Shown: positions 26,110 through 34,797, counted from the first letter of the stretch. The stretch: DNA of 64,000 nt from Blastococcus sp. MG754426 (GCF_021699055.1 NZ_SSXC01000004.1:1-64000), one strand, 5' to 3'. The notes: generated by a model not told the origin, from the letters alone. Program-made: numbers and translations.

Positions 26110-27908
26110 ACTCGTCCTTCCGGGAGCAGGGACACAGGGACGTCGACCACGCGGGAGCGCAGCCACTCCCCCACGGCCTTGGCCTGGGCGTCGAAACGGG
26201 TGCCGGCGGCGACACCCTCGCCCAGCAGGCCGTGGATCTGGAACAGCACCGCCCGCAGCCCCGGCAGGAGCTCGCGGGTGACAGGAAGGCCGGCCGCCTC
26301 GGGCAGCAGCTCGCGCAGCCGCTCCTCGGTGAGGAAGTTCGCCAGCCAGGCGTAGCCCTCGTCGTTCCGGGCGTACACGCCGAGGGTGGCCGCCCCTCCC
26401 TTGTCGCCGCTCCGGGCGCCGACCACCCGGCCGAGTGGGACGCGGCGGGTGGGGCCGCCCGGCGACGGCCCACCGCCGGCCACCTGTTCCGCGGGCTCGT
26501 CGTCGTGGGCGCCGGCCGGCCAGGACCGCGCCGAGGGAACTGTCTCAGTGCCCCCGTCGGGCAGACCCACCAGCTGGTCGACGTCCTCGGCCGGCACCCA
26601 GGCCGGCGCGTACACGCCGTAGGCCGACGGGCTGGGCGGGGCGGTGGTGGCGAAGAAGCCAGGGATGCTGGCGAGCCCCAGCTCGATGACCGGCACCGTG
26701 AACGCCTTGCCCACCTTCTCCCGGTCCGGATCCTTCACAGTCACGTGCAGCAGGGCGCTCGCCTCCTCCTCGGAGCCGGCGTCCGGGGAGTCCGTGCGCG
26801 CCAGGGTCACGACGGCCTCGGCCACCCCCTCCAGCGCGGGAGCCAGCTGCCGGCGCAGCAGCTCCACCTTGCTGTCGATGTCCAGGCCCGCCAGCGGCAG
26901 GGTCATGGAGTTGCGGAAGCCGCCGAGACGGTTCGTCGCCACCTTCAGCCACCCGCGCGGCGGGAGCCCGCGGGCACCGGCGATCTCGACCCGATCACGC
27001 CCCAGCTGCCGAAGCTCGAGCTGGTCGAACCTGGTGATGACGTCCGGCCCGCCGTAGCGGCTGCCGGTGCACTCGTAGAGCAGCTGCTCTGTGACGGTTC
27101 CGACGGTGACAGCTCCCCCGGTGCCGGGGTGCTTGGTGATCACGGCGGTCCCGTCGGCGGCGATCTCGGCGAGCGGGAAACCGATGCGGTCCAGGCAGCC
27201 GGGGTCGGCGTCGAGCAGCTCGGCGAAAAAGCTGAAGTTGCCGCCGGTGGCCTGCGCGCCGCATTCGAGCACGTGCCCGGCGACGGTCGCCCCGGCGAGC
27301 GCGTCGAGGTCACCGGGGCCCCAACCGTGGTGCCAGGCCGCCGGGCCGACGACCACGCTGGCGTCGGTGACACGACCTGTGACGACGACGTCGGCGCCGG
27401 CCTCCAGCGCCCGTACGATGCCCCAGCAGCCGAGGTAGGCGTTCGCGGTGAGCGTGTCGGGGAACTCCCCGGCCCCCGCGGCCCCGTCACCGTCCGCCGG
27501 TGGCCGCTCACCGGCCCGCAGGCGGCCGGCGGAGCTCAGCTCGACGAGCCGGGGCAGCAGATCGTCACCGCTGACAGTGGCCACCCGGACCTCGACCCCG
27601 AGCCGCGTGCCGAGTTCACGGACCGCGTCGGCCAGCCCTCGCGGGTTCAGCCCGCCGGCGTTGCTGACGATCCGAACCCCCCGGCTGAGTGCGTCGCCGA
27701 GGCAGTCCTCGAGCTGGGTGAGGAACGAGCGCGCGTACCCGGCGGCCGCGTCGCCGGCACGCTGCCGGCCGAGGATGAGCATGGTGAGCTCGGCCAGGTA
27801 GTCGCCTGTCAGGACGTCGACGTCGCCGCCGTCGAGCATCTCCCGCATTGCGGAGAGGCGGTCGCCGTAGAAACCGGAGACGTTGGCCACCCGCAGCGGC
27901 GCGCTCAT
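26106..27908 (-). CDS. atuA: AtuA family protein (DUF1446 plus AtuA C-terminal domain)
   Basis: Protein of 600 residues. The N-terminal DUF1446 domain begins LRVANVSGFYGDRLSAMREM and contains DVLTGDYLAELTMLILGRQR, RIVSNAGGLNPRGLADAVRE and VTGRVTDASVVVGPAAWHHG; the C-terminal ferredoxin-like AtuA domain (from about residue 490) holds GRVVGARSGDKGGAATLGVY. In Pseudomonas atuA is essential for citronellol/geraniol growth but its reaction is unknown. ATG 27908 overlaps the stop of the TIGR03084 gene. A similar gene accompanies accA2/accD2 in mycobacteria. It gives the operon its Atu flavour. Confidence 0.92.
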   Translation of the reverse strand: MSAPLRVANVSGFYGDRLSAMREMLDGGDVDVLTGDYLAELTMLILGRQRAGDAAAGYARSFLTQLEDCLGDALSRGVRIVSNAGGLNPRGLADAVRELGTRLGVEVRVATVSGDDLLPRLVELSSAGRLRAGERPPADGDGAAGAGEFPDTLTANAYLGCWGIVRALEAGADVVVTGRVTDASVVVGPAAWHHGWGPGDLDALAGATVAGHVLECGAQATGGNFSFFAELLDADPGCLDRIGFPLAEIAADGTAVITKHPGTGGAVTVGTVTEQLLYECTGSRYGGPDVITRFDQLELRQLGRDRVEIAGARGLPPRGWLKVATNRLGGFRNSMTLPLAGLDIDSKVELLRRQLAPALEGVAEAVVTLARTDSPDAGSEEEASALLHVTVKDPDREKVGKAFTVPVIELGLASIPGFFATTAPPSPSAYGVYAPAWVPAEDVDQLVGLPDGGTETVPSARSWPAGAHDDEPAEQVAGGGPSPGGPTRRVPLGRVVGARSGDKGGAATLGVYARNDEGYAWLANFLTEERLRELLPEAAGLPVTRELLPGLRAVLFQIHGLLGEGVAAGTRFDAQAKAVGEWLRSRVVDVPVSLLPEGRV

Positions 27909-28705
27909 CGCAGCGGCTCCCGCCCGGCTCCGGGGGGGCCGGCGAAGGCTTGCGCGATCCGGGCCCATTCCTGCGCCGCCGCCCCCCGCACTGTCAGCGC
28001 CACGTCGTCGCGATGCCGGCGCTGGGTGACCAGCAGGCAGAAGTCCAGCGCCGGGCCGCTGATCACGTCCGCCGCCTCGGGCGGGCCCCAGGTCCAGCTC
28101 TGGCCGTCCGGCCCGGTCAGCTCGAGCCGCACCGGGGCTTCGGGCATGGTCGCGCCGCGGGCCGCGTAGGAGAACTGGCGCGCCCGGTAGCCGATCTCGG
28201 CGACCTCGCGCAGCCGGGAGGTGGCCGGACGCTGCTGCCCGAGCGCGTCCACGACGTCCTGCCCGTGGGCCCAGGTCTCCATCAACCGGGCGGTGACGAA
28301 CGAGGCGGGGCTCATGGGCGGGCCGAACCACGGGACGCGCACCCCCGGCTCGACCCCGCGCAGCGCCGCGGCCAGCTCCGCCCGCCCGGTGCGCCAGCGG
28401 TCCAGGACCGCGGCCGGCTCCAGCGCCCGGCCTTCCAGCGTGCGCTGCTCGACGTAGTCGCCGCCGTCGGCGAACACTCGCTGCACCAGCGCGGTGAAGG
28501 CGTCCGGATCGGTGACAGCCAGCCGGGCGTCGGCGTCGAAGAAGGCGAGGTGGTTGATGGTGTCCCGGATGTCCCAGCCGACCGCGGGGGTAGGAGTACT
28601 CCAGGCGGCGGGCTCCAGCGGCGCCACTCGGGCGTCCAGGTCGGCGCACTCTGCCTCGAGGTCGCCGACGAGTTGCTCCAGCAAGGCGGTGCCGGTCGCC
28701 GTCAT
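27905..28705 (-). CDS. TIGR03084 family protein (DinB/maleylpyruvate isomerase-like fold)
   Basis: Protein of 266 residues with the DinB/MDMPI four-helix fold. Metal-ligand histidines are in the N-terminal TPAVGWDIRDTINHLAFFD (about residue 45) and in ARLMETWAHGQDVVDALG (about residue 145); a C-terminal SCP2-like part carries RLELTGPDGQSWTWGPPEAA and a final basic stretch. Proteins of this fold in actinobacteria often use mycothiol. TIGR03084 members typically sit beside acyl-CoA dehydrogenases, as here: the start overlaps the dehydrogenase stop (ATGA). The reaction is unknown; a thiol-dependent isomerase or transferase is a reasonable guess. Confidence 0.85.
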   Translation of the reverse strand: MTATGTALLEQLVGDLEAECADLDARVAPLEPAAWSTPTPAVGWDIRDTINHLAFFDADARLAVTDPDAFTALVQRVFADGGDYVEQRTLEGRALEPAAVLDRWRTGRAELAAALRGVEPGVRVPWFGPPMSPASFVTARLMETWAHGQDVVDALGQQRPATSRLREVAEIGYRARQFSYAARGATMPEAPVRLELTGPDGQSWTWGPPEAADVISGPALDFCLLVTQRRHRDDVALTVRGAAAQEWARIAQAFAGPPGAGREPLR

Positions 28706-29847
28706 GCCGTGAACCCATCCATCCGCGCCAGCACCTGGAGCATCACCTCGTCGGCGCCGCCGCCGATGGAGGCCAACCGGGTGTCCCGGAAGAACCGGGA
28801 GGTCCAGGTCTCCTCCATGTAGCCCATGCCGCCGTGGAACTGGATGCAGGTGTCGGCCACCTCGCGCAGCAGCCGGCCGGCTGTCAGCTTGGCGACTGTC
28901 GCCTGCCGGGTGACGTCCTCCCCGGCCAGGTACGCCTCTGCGCAGGCGTAGTTGTGCGACTGCAGCAGGTCCACCTGCGCGGACAGCTCGGCCAGCCGGA
29001 AGGCGAGGTACTGGCTGGCCATGAGCGGCCCGCCGAACGCCTGCCGCTGCTTGAGGTAGTCGCGGGTGCGCTCGAGGGCGTGCCGGCAGCTGGTCACCGC
29101 GCCGTAGGCGACGAACATGCGTTCGACCACGAACTGCGCCATCTGCTGCTGGAAGCCGCGCCCGACCTGGCCGATCGTGTTGGACACCGGGACCCGGACG
29201 TCGTCGAAGAAGAGCTCGGCGGTGTCGGAGGACCGGTTGCCGAGCTTGTCGAGCGTCCGCGAGACGGAGAAGCCGGGCGTGCTCGTCTCCACGATGATCT
29301 GGGACATGCCGCGGTGGCCGCCCTCGTCGGAGGTGCGGGCGAGCAGACACAGCCAGTCGGCCTGGGTGCCGTTGGTGATGTAGAGCTTGCTGCCGTTGAT
29401 CACCCAGTCGTCGCCGTCGCGCACGGCTCGGGTGCGCAACCCGGCCACGTCGGAGCCGGCGGCCGGCTCGGTCACCGCGATGGAGCAGACCGCCGTGCCA
29501 CGGATGGCCGGCTCCAGGTAGCGGCGCTTGAGCTCGTCGCTGCCGAACTCGTGCAACGACGGCGTGGCCATCATCGTCTGCACGCCGATGGCCATCGGGA
29601 TCCCCGCGCACCCGGAGCGGTGCAGCTCCTCGACGAGGATGACCGAGTACATGTGGTCGGCCCCCTGCCCGCCGTACTCGGGGTCGTACTCCAGGCCCAG
29701 CAGCCCGAGCTCGCCCAGTTTCGGGAAGAGCTCGTGCGCCGGGAAGATGCCGGCGCGCTCCCACTCGTCGACGTGCGGGGCGATCTCCTTCTCGACGACG
29801 TCCCGGACCAATGTCCGGAAGGCGCGGTGCTCGTCGGTGAAGCGCAC
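28702..29847 (-). CDS. Acyl-CoA dehydrogenase (first gene of the nine-gene operon)
   Basis: FAD enzyme of 381 residues. Recognisable blocks are SIAVTEPAAGSDVAGLRTRA, GSKLYITNGTQADWLCLLAR, SRTLDKLGNRSSDTAELFFD and, near the C-terminus, IQFHGGMGYMEETWTSRFFR and RLASIGGGADEVMLQVLARM. The start is GTG 29847 with AGGAGCC upstream. It heads a chain of nine genes whose stops and starts overlap all the way to 17885. The inverted repeat at 29889 lies 42 bases upstream. AtuD, LiuA and mycobacterial FadE13 are the nearest functional analogies; electrons would go through ETF to EtfD. Confidence 0.93.
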   Translation of the reverse strand: MRFTDEHRAFRTLVRDVVEKEIAPHVDEWERAGIFPAHELFPKLGELGLLGLEYDPEYGGQGADHMYSVILVEELHRSGCAGIPMAIGVQTMMATPSLHEFGSDELKRRYLEPAIRGTAVCSIAVTEPAAGSDVAGLRTRAVRDGDDWVINGSKLYITNGTQADWLCLLARTSDEGGHRGMSQIIVETSTPGFSVSRTLDKLGNRSSDTAELFFDDVRVPVSNTIGQVGRGFQQQMAQFVVERMFVAYGAVTSCRHALERTRDYLKQRQAFGGPLMASQYLAFRLAELSAQVDLLQSHNYACAEAYLAGEDVTRQATVAKLTAGRLLREVADTCIQFHGGMGYMEETWTSRFFRDTRLASIGGGADEVMLQVLARMDGFTA

Positions 29848-29888
29848 GGAGGCTCCTGCGGGTCATGGGCGCTGGCCACGGAGACAAA

Positions 29889-29906
29889 CTTGACGACCCC
29901 GTCAGG
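29889..29906 (+). promoter_or_regulatory. Second copy of the TetR inverted repeat, nine-gene operon promoter
   Basis: CTTGACGACCCCGTCAGG shares 14 of 18 bases with the palindrome at 17127 and keeps the TTGACG and CCGTCA arms. It sits 42 bases upstream of the first gene of the operon, where it could block transcription. Supports joint control with the ligase operon at 17 kb. Confidence 0.65.
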
Positions 29907-30198
29907 TTAGCCATCTGGCGATGTGGCGCACAACACCCCGGGTCGGCTTTCTGGCGGGCCCGCCCCTTTGGCGGCGCGGCTTCGTCGAATGGTTCAGCGA
30001 CCGGCCGCTCCCGATCATCGGAGCCACCTTCCTGACCACCGGCGCTGCTCGGCTCCGGGTGATCACCCGTGGGTGGGTGACCCGCTGGATCCTGGCCCCG
30101 ACCTTCCCGCTCGTCATCGCCCGGCGGCAGCGCCCAGCGGGGGCTCGGGAGTCATGGCAGGGTTCTGGCGAACGTGGGACGGAGCGGCGGAGGAGCTC
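29907..30198. other. Divergent intergenic region
   Basis: About 290 bases between the operon operator and the broken SDR gene. Open frames here have no recognisable motif and arginine-rich translations. It should contain promoters for both directions; nothing else stands out. Confidence 0.45.
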
Positions 30199-31006
30199 AT
30201 GCCCGAGCGGGCGGTCGAGGGGCAAGCGCGAGAGGCCGATGTCAGCGGCGTCCGGGTCCTGCTGACGGGCGGTACCAGCGGGCTGGGGCTGGGCATGGTG
30301 CGGGCCCTGGTGACCGGCGGGGCCTCGGTGGTCCTGACCGGCCGGGACGCCGACCGTGCCCGCCGGGTCGCCGAGCAGGAGACGGCCGCCGGCCCGGGAT
30401 CGGCCACAGGGATCGCGATGGACGTGCGGGACGAGGCCTCCGTCGCCGACGGCGTGGCGGCCGCGCGCGCGGCCCTCGGCGGCATCGACGTCCTGGTCAA
30501 CAACGCCGGCATCGGCATGCGGACGGTCAATCCCCGGTTCCTCACCGAGCCACGACCGTTCCACGATGTCAGCCCGGCGGGGTTCGCCGACCTGATGGCC
30601 ACCAACGTGACCGGCTACTTCCTCGTCGCCCGCGCGGTCGTGCCCGACATGGTCGCTGCCGGGCACGGCACCGTGGTGAACGTCAGCATCAAGCGAGGAG
30701 ACGATGCGCCGCCGAGGGTTCGTCCCCTACGGCCCGTCCCGAGCCGCCACCGACGCGATGTCGCACGTGATGGCCGCCGACCTGGCCGGCACCGGCGTGG
30801 ACGTCCACCTGCTGCTGCCCGGTGGGTCCACGGTCACCGGCATGATCCCCGACGACCTGCCGGAGGAGGCCCGGGGCGGCCTCCTGGAGCCCGGGGTGAT
30901 GGGCCCGGCCATCAGGTGGCTGTGCTCACCGGCGTCGAGAGGGCACAACCTTCTCCGCGTCGTCGCCCGGGACTTCGTCCCACCAGGGGACCCCTCTCCC
31001 GCGTGA
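30199..31006 (+). pseudogene. SDR family oxidoreductase with a frameshift
   Basis: The first part, from ATG 30199 behind GGAGGAGCTC, reads as a good SDR: the NAD(P)-binding TGGTSGLGLGMVRALVTGG, DVLVNNAGIGMRT and a VVNVS strand with its Ser. At about 30695 the frame is lost; the following frame (from about 30698) continues ETMRRRGFVPYGPSRAATDA with the catalytic Tyr-x-x-x-Ser-like segment and ends at 31006. One extra base in AAGC would explain it (ATC AAC GAG GAG ACG ATG). Joined, the protein is about 268 residues, normal for an SDR. SDRs (atuB/atuG) belong to Atu pathways, so this may be the broken partner of the divergent operon. Sequencing error is not excluded. Confidence 0.8.
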
Positions 31007-31053
31007 CCGACCCGCGGTCCGCCGCGCCCCCGGGCCGGGAAGCGCCCGGTGTG

Positions 31054-31110
31054 CGGGCAGCCGGTGTGCGAGGCAGCCGGCCCCGCCCCGTGGACGGAGC
31101 CGGCTGCCCG
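31054..31110. terminator. Hairpin between convergent SDR and hydrolase genes
   Basis: CGGGCAGCCGG at 31054 pairs over 11 bases with CCGGCTGCCCG at 31100; an inner copy GGCAGCCGG at 31072 offers a competing 9-bp stem. Lies between two gene ends, so it could stop both transcripts. Confidence 0.5.
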
Positions 31111-31118
31111 GGAGTCGG

Positions 31119-32051
31119 TCAGCCGTGCAGCAGTTCGCCGAACCGGGCAGAGCTCTCGTCGATCGCCTTCTGCGCGGCCGGCGAGATCGCGCCCATGTCG
31201 AAGAACCCGTGGATCATGCCGTCGTAGCGACGGACGTCCGCGGCGACACCGGCGGCACGCAGCGCCTCCCCGTAGGCCTCGCCCTCGTCCCGCAGCGGGT
31301 CGAACTCCGCCGTGACGACGACCGCCGGGGGCAGTCCTGAGAGGTCGGCGTGCAGCGGCGACAGGCGGGCGTCCTTGGCGTCGTCCCAGGCGCCGGCGTA
31401 GTGGCCGTAGAACCAGTCCATGGTGTCCTTCTCCAGGAAGTAGCCCTTGGCGTTCTCCACCCGCGACGGGTACTCCCCCTCCGCGTCCACAGCCGGGTAG
31501 ATCAGGAACTGGCCGGCAAGCGGCGTCCCGTCGGCGTGCAGCACCTGCGCCACGACGGCAGCGAGGTTGCCGCCGGCACTGTCCCCGGCGAGGCCCAGCC
31601 GCTGGTCCCCACCGAACTCGTCGAGGTGCGCGGCGATCCAGCGTGCGGAGGCCACCGCGTCGTCTGCGGCGGCCGGGAAGGGGTGCTCCGGGGCGAGCCG
31701 GTAGTCGACGGACACCACCACGGCGTTGCTGCCCTTGCAGACGTTGCGGGCCATGTTGTCGTGGGTCTCCAGGTCACCGATGACCCAGCCGCCACCGTGG
31801 AAGAAGACCACAGTGGGGAACGGGCCGTCCCCCTCGGGGCGGTAGACGCGCGCCTTGAGGTCGCCCTCTGCGCCGGGGACCGTCCGGTCCTCGGTGCTCC
31901 CGACCTGGACGACCTGTTCGGGCGCCCGGGAGCCGTGGGTGAGGGTGGCGTACTGCGCACGCCCCGCCTCGGCGGTCCCCTCGTACATGGCGGGCATGCC
32001 CGCCTGGTCGATCATGCTGAGGACGGCGGCGATGTGCGGGTCAACCGGCAC
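31119..32051 (-). CDS. Alpha/beta hydrolase of the HSL/LipR family
   Basis: Esterase/lipase of 310 residues. The HSL oxyanion motif VVFFHGGGWVIGDLETHDN is near residue 85, the nucleophile elbow LAGDSAGGNLAAVVAQ near 158, the acid in VVTAEFDPLRDEGEAY near 250, and the His in YDGMIHGFFDM near 280. GTG 32051 follows AAGGAGAATCCT. Downstream of a MymA-like monooxygenase on the same strand and near a VirS-like regulator, it corresponds to LipR in the mycobacterial mymA operon. If the monooxygenase makes an ester (Baeyer-Villiger), this enzyme could hydrolyse it. Confidence 0.92.
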   Translation of the reverse strand: MPVDPHIAAVLSMIDQAGMPAMYEGTAEAGRAQYATLTHGSRAPEQVVQVGSTEDRTVPGAEGDLKARVYRPEGDGPFPTVVFFHGGGWVIGDLETHDNMARNVCKGSNAVVVSVDYRLAPEHPFPAAADDAVASARWIAAHLDEFGGDQRLGLAGDSAGGNLAAVVAQVLHADGTPLAGQFLIYPAVDAEGEYPSRVENAKGYFLEKDTMDWFYGHYAGAWDDAKDARLSPLHADLSGLPPAVVVTAEFDPLRDEGEAYGEALRAAGVAADVRRYDGMIHGFFDMGAISPAAQKAIDESSARFGELLHG

Positions 32052-32129
32052 AGGATTCTCCTTCTGGGAACGACTCGGGACATAGGGAAAGGAATGGACA
32101 GCGATGCGGTGCGACCGCCGGCCGGCCGG

Positions 32130-33632
32130 TCAGCTGTACACCAGCGAGCTGTCGTCGAGGTCGAGGGCGGGCAGTGAGTCCCGCTCCTCGGCGTACTCGA
32201 GCAGGTGGACCCAGGGCTCTCGGTCACCCTGCTTGAACATCAGGTGCATGGTGCGCATGACGTAGCCGGAGTTGAAGTTCTCCGGATCGCCCCAGGGCCG
32301 CAGCTCCATCCCGGCGTCCTCCGGACGCAGCGTCGGGACGACTGTCGTCGCACCCCGCTTCTCCATGTGCGCGAGCAGCCGGCAGACGAACTCGCTGACC
32401 AGGTCCGCACGAAGGGTCCAGCTGGCGCGGAAATACCCGAACACGTAGGCCATGTTCGGCACGCCGCTGATCATCATGCCGCGCCAGGTGACCCGCTGGG
32501 TGAAGTCGACCGGCTCCCCGTCGACGGTGAAGGCGACCCCCCCGAACAGGCTCAGGTCGAACCCGGTGGCGGTGACGACGATGTCGGCCTTCAGCTCCTC
32601 TCCCGAGGAGGTGCGGATCCCGGTCTCGGTGAACGTGTCGATCGTGTCGGTGACGACCGACGCCTGGCCCTCCCGGATGGCGGTGAAGAGGTCGCCGTCC
32701 GGGAGGAGGGCGAGCCGCTGCTGCCACGGCCGGTAGGTCGGGTTGAAGTGCTTGTCGATGTCGAAGCCCTCAGGCAGCAGGGGACGCATCGATTCGATGA
32801 TGAAGGCCCGCAGCTCCTCCGGCGCTTCCTTGGACATCCAGGTGATCTCGTCGCCCTCGGCGATGTACGCGCGCCGCAGGATCTCGTGGGTCCACTCGTC
32901 AGGGACGTCCAGGGCGCGCAGCGTGTTCGCCAGCTCGTGGGTCCTGGGGCGGGCGAAGAAGAACGTCGGCGAGCGCTGCAGCATCGTCACGTGCGCCGCC
33001 TCCTGCGCCATGGCCGGCACGAGGGTGGCCGCAGTGGCTCCGGATCCGATGACGACGACGCGCTTGCCCGCATAGTCGAGGTCGACCGGCCACTGCTGCG
33101 GGTGCACGACCTGACCGCGGAACCTGTCCATCCCCTCCCACTGCGGCTGATGGGGCCGCCCGTGGTCGTAGTAGCCCTGGCACATCCAGAGGAAGTCGGT
33201 GGTGAAGCGCAGCGACTCGCCGGTGTCCTCACGGGTCACGTGCACCGTCCAGCGCTTCTCCTCCGATGACCAGCTGGCCGCGCTCACCCGGTGCCGGTAG
33301 CGAATCCGGTCACCCAGGTCGTTGTCCTCGATGACCTCGTCCAGGTAGGCCAGGATCTCCTCCGAGGCGGCGATCGACGCGCCCCGCCAGGGCTTGAACC
33401 CGTACCCGAAGGTGAACAGGTCACTGTCGGACCGGACGCCGGGGTAACGGTGCGTCCACCAGGTTCCGCCCCGGGCGTCCAGCGCGTCGAGGATGACGAA
33501 GCTCTTCCCCGGGAACTGCTCCTTCAGGTGGTAGGCAGCACCGATCCCGGAGATTCCCGCGCCGACCACGAGCACGTCGACGTGCTGGGTTTCCTCGGCG
33601 GTGCCAGGTGCTGCGTCTGCGGTCAAGGTCAT
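32130..33632 (-). CDS. Flavin-containing (Baeyer-Villiger-type) monooxygenase, MymA/EthA-like
   Basis: Protein of 500 residues. FAD-binding VDVLVVGAGISGIGAAYHL at the N-terminus, GGTWWTHRYPGVRSDSD typical of BVMO/EthA enzymes, NADPH-binding RVVVIGSGATAATLVPAM near 190, and the ATG-type motif DIVVTATGFDLSLFGGV near 350. The BVMO fingerprint FxGxxxHxxxWP appears modified as FRGQVVHPQQWPVDLDYAG (about residue 172). Size and neighbours (LipR-like hydrolase downstream, divergent AraC/VirS-like regulator) match mycobacterial mymA. It would oxygenate a ketone, amine or sulfide using NADPH and O2; actual substrate unknown. Confidence 0.92.
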   Translation of the reverse strand: MTLTADAAPGTAEETQHVDVLVVGAGISGIGAAYHLKEQFPGKSFVILDALDARGGTWWTHRYPGVRSDSDLFTFGYGFKPWRGASIAASEEILAYLDEVIEDNDLGDRIRYRHRVSAASWSSEEKRWTVHVTREDTGESLRFTTDFLWMCQGYYDHGRPHQPQWEGMDRFRGQVVHPQQWPVDLDYAGKRVVVIGSGATAATLVPAMAQEAAHVTMLQRSPTFFFARPRTHELANTLRALDVPDEWTHEILRRAYIAEGDEITWMSKEAPEELRAFIIESMRPLLPEGFDIDKHFNPTYRPWQQRLALLPDGDLFTAIREGQASVVTDTIDTFTETGIRTSSGEELKADIVVTATGFDLSLFGGVAFTVDGEPVDFTQRVTWRGMMISGVPNMAYVFGYFRASWTLRADLVSEFVCRLLAHMEKRGATTVVPTLRPEDAGMELRPWGDPENFNSGYVMRTMHLMFKQGDREPWVHLLEYAEERDSLPALDLDDSSLVYS

Positions 33633-33651
33633 GCTCGGTACCCATCTGCCG

Positions 33652-33667
33652 GGTGACGTCGGTCACC
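33652..33667 (+). promoter_or_regulatory. Inverted repeat between monooxygenase and AraC genes
   Basis: GGTGACGTCGGTCACC: 6-bp arms around a 4-nt spacer, 20 bases upstream of the monooxygenase start and 27 before the AraC-type start. Candidate regulator site; AraC proteins usually prefer direct repeats, so another factor is possible. Confidence 0.35.
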
Positions 33668-33693
33668 ACGGAAGCTAGCCGCGAGAGTTCCAC

Positions 33694-34797
33694 GTGAGCC
33701 ATGACACAATAGGCCGTAAGTTGATTATTTCGGCCAACCCTCAGCCCTTCGACGCCCCCGTCCGCGGCACGGGCAGCGTGGCACTGCTGTGCGCGCTCGC
33801 CATGGAGCACGGCCTGCCTCAGCGTGATGTCCTGGCCGGCGGCGGAATACCGGAAGCAGCCCTCGAGGACCCGGAGGCCGAGATCACCGGCGCCCAAGAG
33901 CTGCGCGCCATCGCCGCGGTCGCCAAGTCACTGCCCGAGGACGCAGGCCTGACCGCCGGCGGGCGGTACCGGCTCGCGAGCTACGGCATCTGGGGCTTCG
34001 CCCTGCTCTCGAGCCGCACCCTGCGTGAGGCACACGAGGTCGCCATGCGGTTCGTCGACCTGACCTACGCCCTGACGCGCATCAGCGCCCAGGAGGACGA
34101 GGGCGAGGTCCGGCTGTTCTTCGACGACTTGGACGTCCCGGAACACGTCCGGCGCTTCGTCCTGCTCCGCGACACCTCGGCGGCCCTCCAGCTGTGGCGC
34201 GAAACCCTCGGCCGCCCGGTCGTGCCGCTGCGCGTGACGCTGCGACTGCCGCAACCGGCCGACCCCACGGGGTACGAGACCGCGTTCGGCGTGCCATCCC
34301 TGTTCGGGACCGCACGGTCGATGCTGGCTTTCGACGCTGCCCTGCTCGACCAGCCATTGCCGCAGGCGGCCCCCCTGACCGCCGCACTCTGCCAGGCCCA
34401 GTGCCGGGACCTCCTCCAGCGCCGCCACTCACGGCAGGGGACGAGCGGACGCGTGCGGGACCTCCTTGTGCACACCGGAGGCCGGATCCTCGGACAGGAG
34501 GAGGTCGCCGCCGAGCTGCACGTCAGCGTGCGGACCTTGCGCCGGATGCTCGAGGACGACGGAACCACCTTCCGCGCCATCGTGGAGCAGACACGTGAAC
34601 ACCTGGCGGAGGAGCTGCTCGTGACCGCCGGTCTGAGCGTCGAGCAGGTCGCTCGACGGCTCGGATACACGGATGCCTCAACCTTCGTCCATGCCTTCCG
34701 ACGCTGGAAAGGGATCAGCCCCGGCCGCTGGAAGGAGCGGAAACGCGGGCTCCCGGTGCGGCCGTCCACGAACGGTGGGAAGTCCCGGCCGGCGTAA
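33694..34797 (+). CDS. AraC family transcriptional regulator, VirS-like
   Basis: Protein of 367 residues with an N-terminal Arabinose_bd-type sensing domain (RGTGSVALLCALAMEHGLPQ onward; YGIWGFALLSSRTLREA in the middle) and a C-terminal AraC HTH (VAAELHVSVRTLRRMLEDDG and VEQVARRLGYTDASTFVHAF, RRWKGISPGRWK). GTG 33694 is the longest start; an in-frame TTG at 33721 is possible and neither has a clear ribosome binding site. In mycobacteria VirS, of the same domain layout, is divergent from mymA and activates it, so this protein probably activates the monooxygenase-hydrolase pair. Confidence 0.9.
   Translation: MSHDTIGRKLIISANPQPFDAPVRGTGSVALLCALAMEHGLPQRDVLAGGGIPEAALEDPEAEITGAQELRAIAAVAKSLPEDAGLTAGGRYRLASYGIWGFALLSSRTLREAHEVAMRFVDLTYALTRISAQEDEGEVRLFFDDLDVPEHVRRFVLLRDTSAALQLWRETLGRPVVPLRVTLRLPQPADPTGYETAFGVPSLFGTARSMLAFDAALLDQPLPQAAPLTAALCQAQCRDLLQRRHSRQGTSGRVRDLLVHTGGRILGQEEVAAELHVSVRTLRRMLEDDGTTFRAIVEQTREHLAEELLVTAGLSVEQVARRLGYTDASTFVHAFRRWKGISPGRWKERKRGLPVRPSTNGGKSRPA

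Noticed and set aside
29921-30265. Small open frame upstream of the SDR gene
   Set aside because: A hydrophobic run is present but the tail is arginine/serine-rich, there is no ribosome binding site, and it runs into the SDR leader in another frame.
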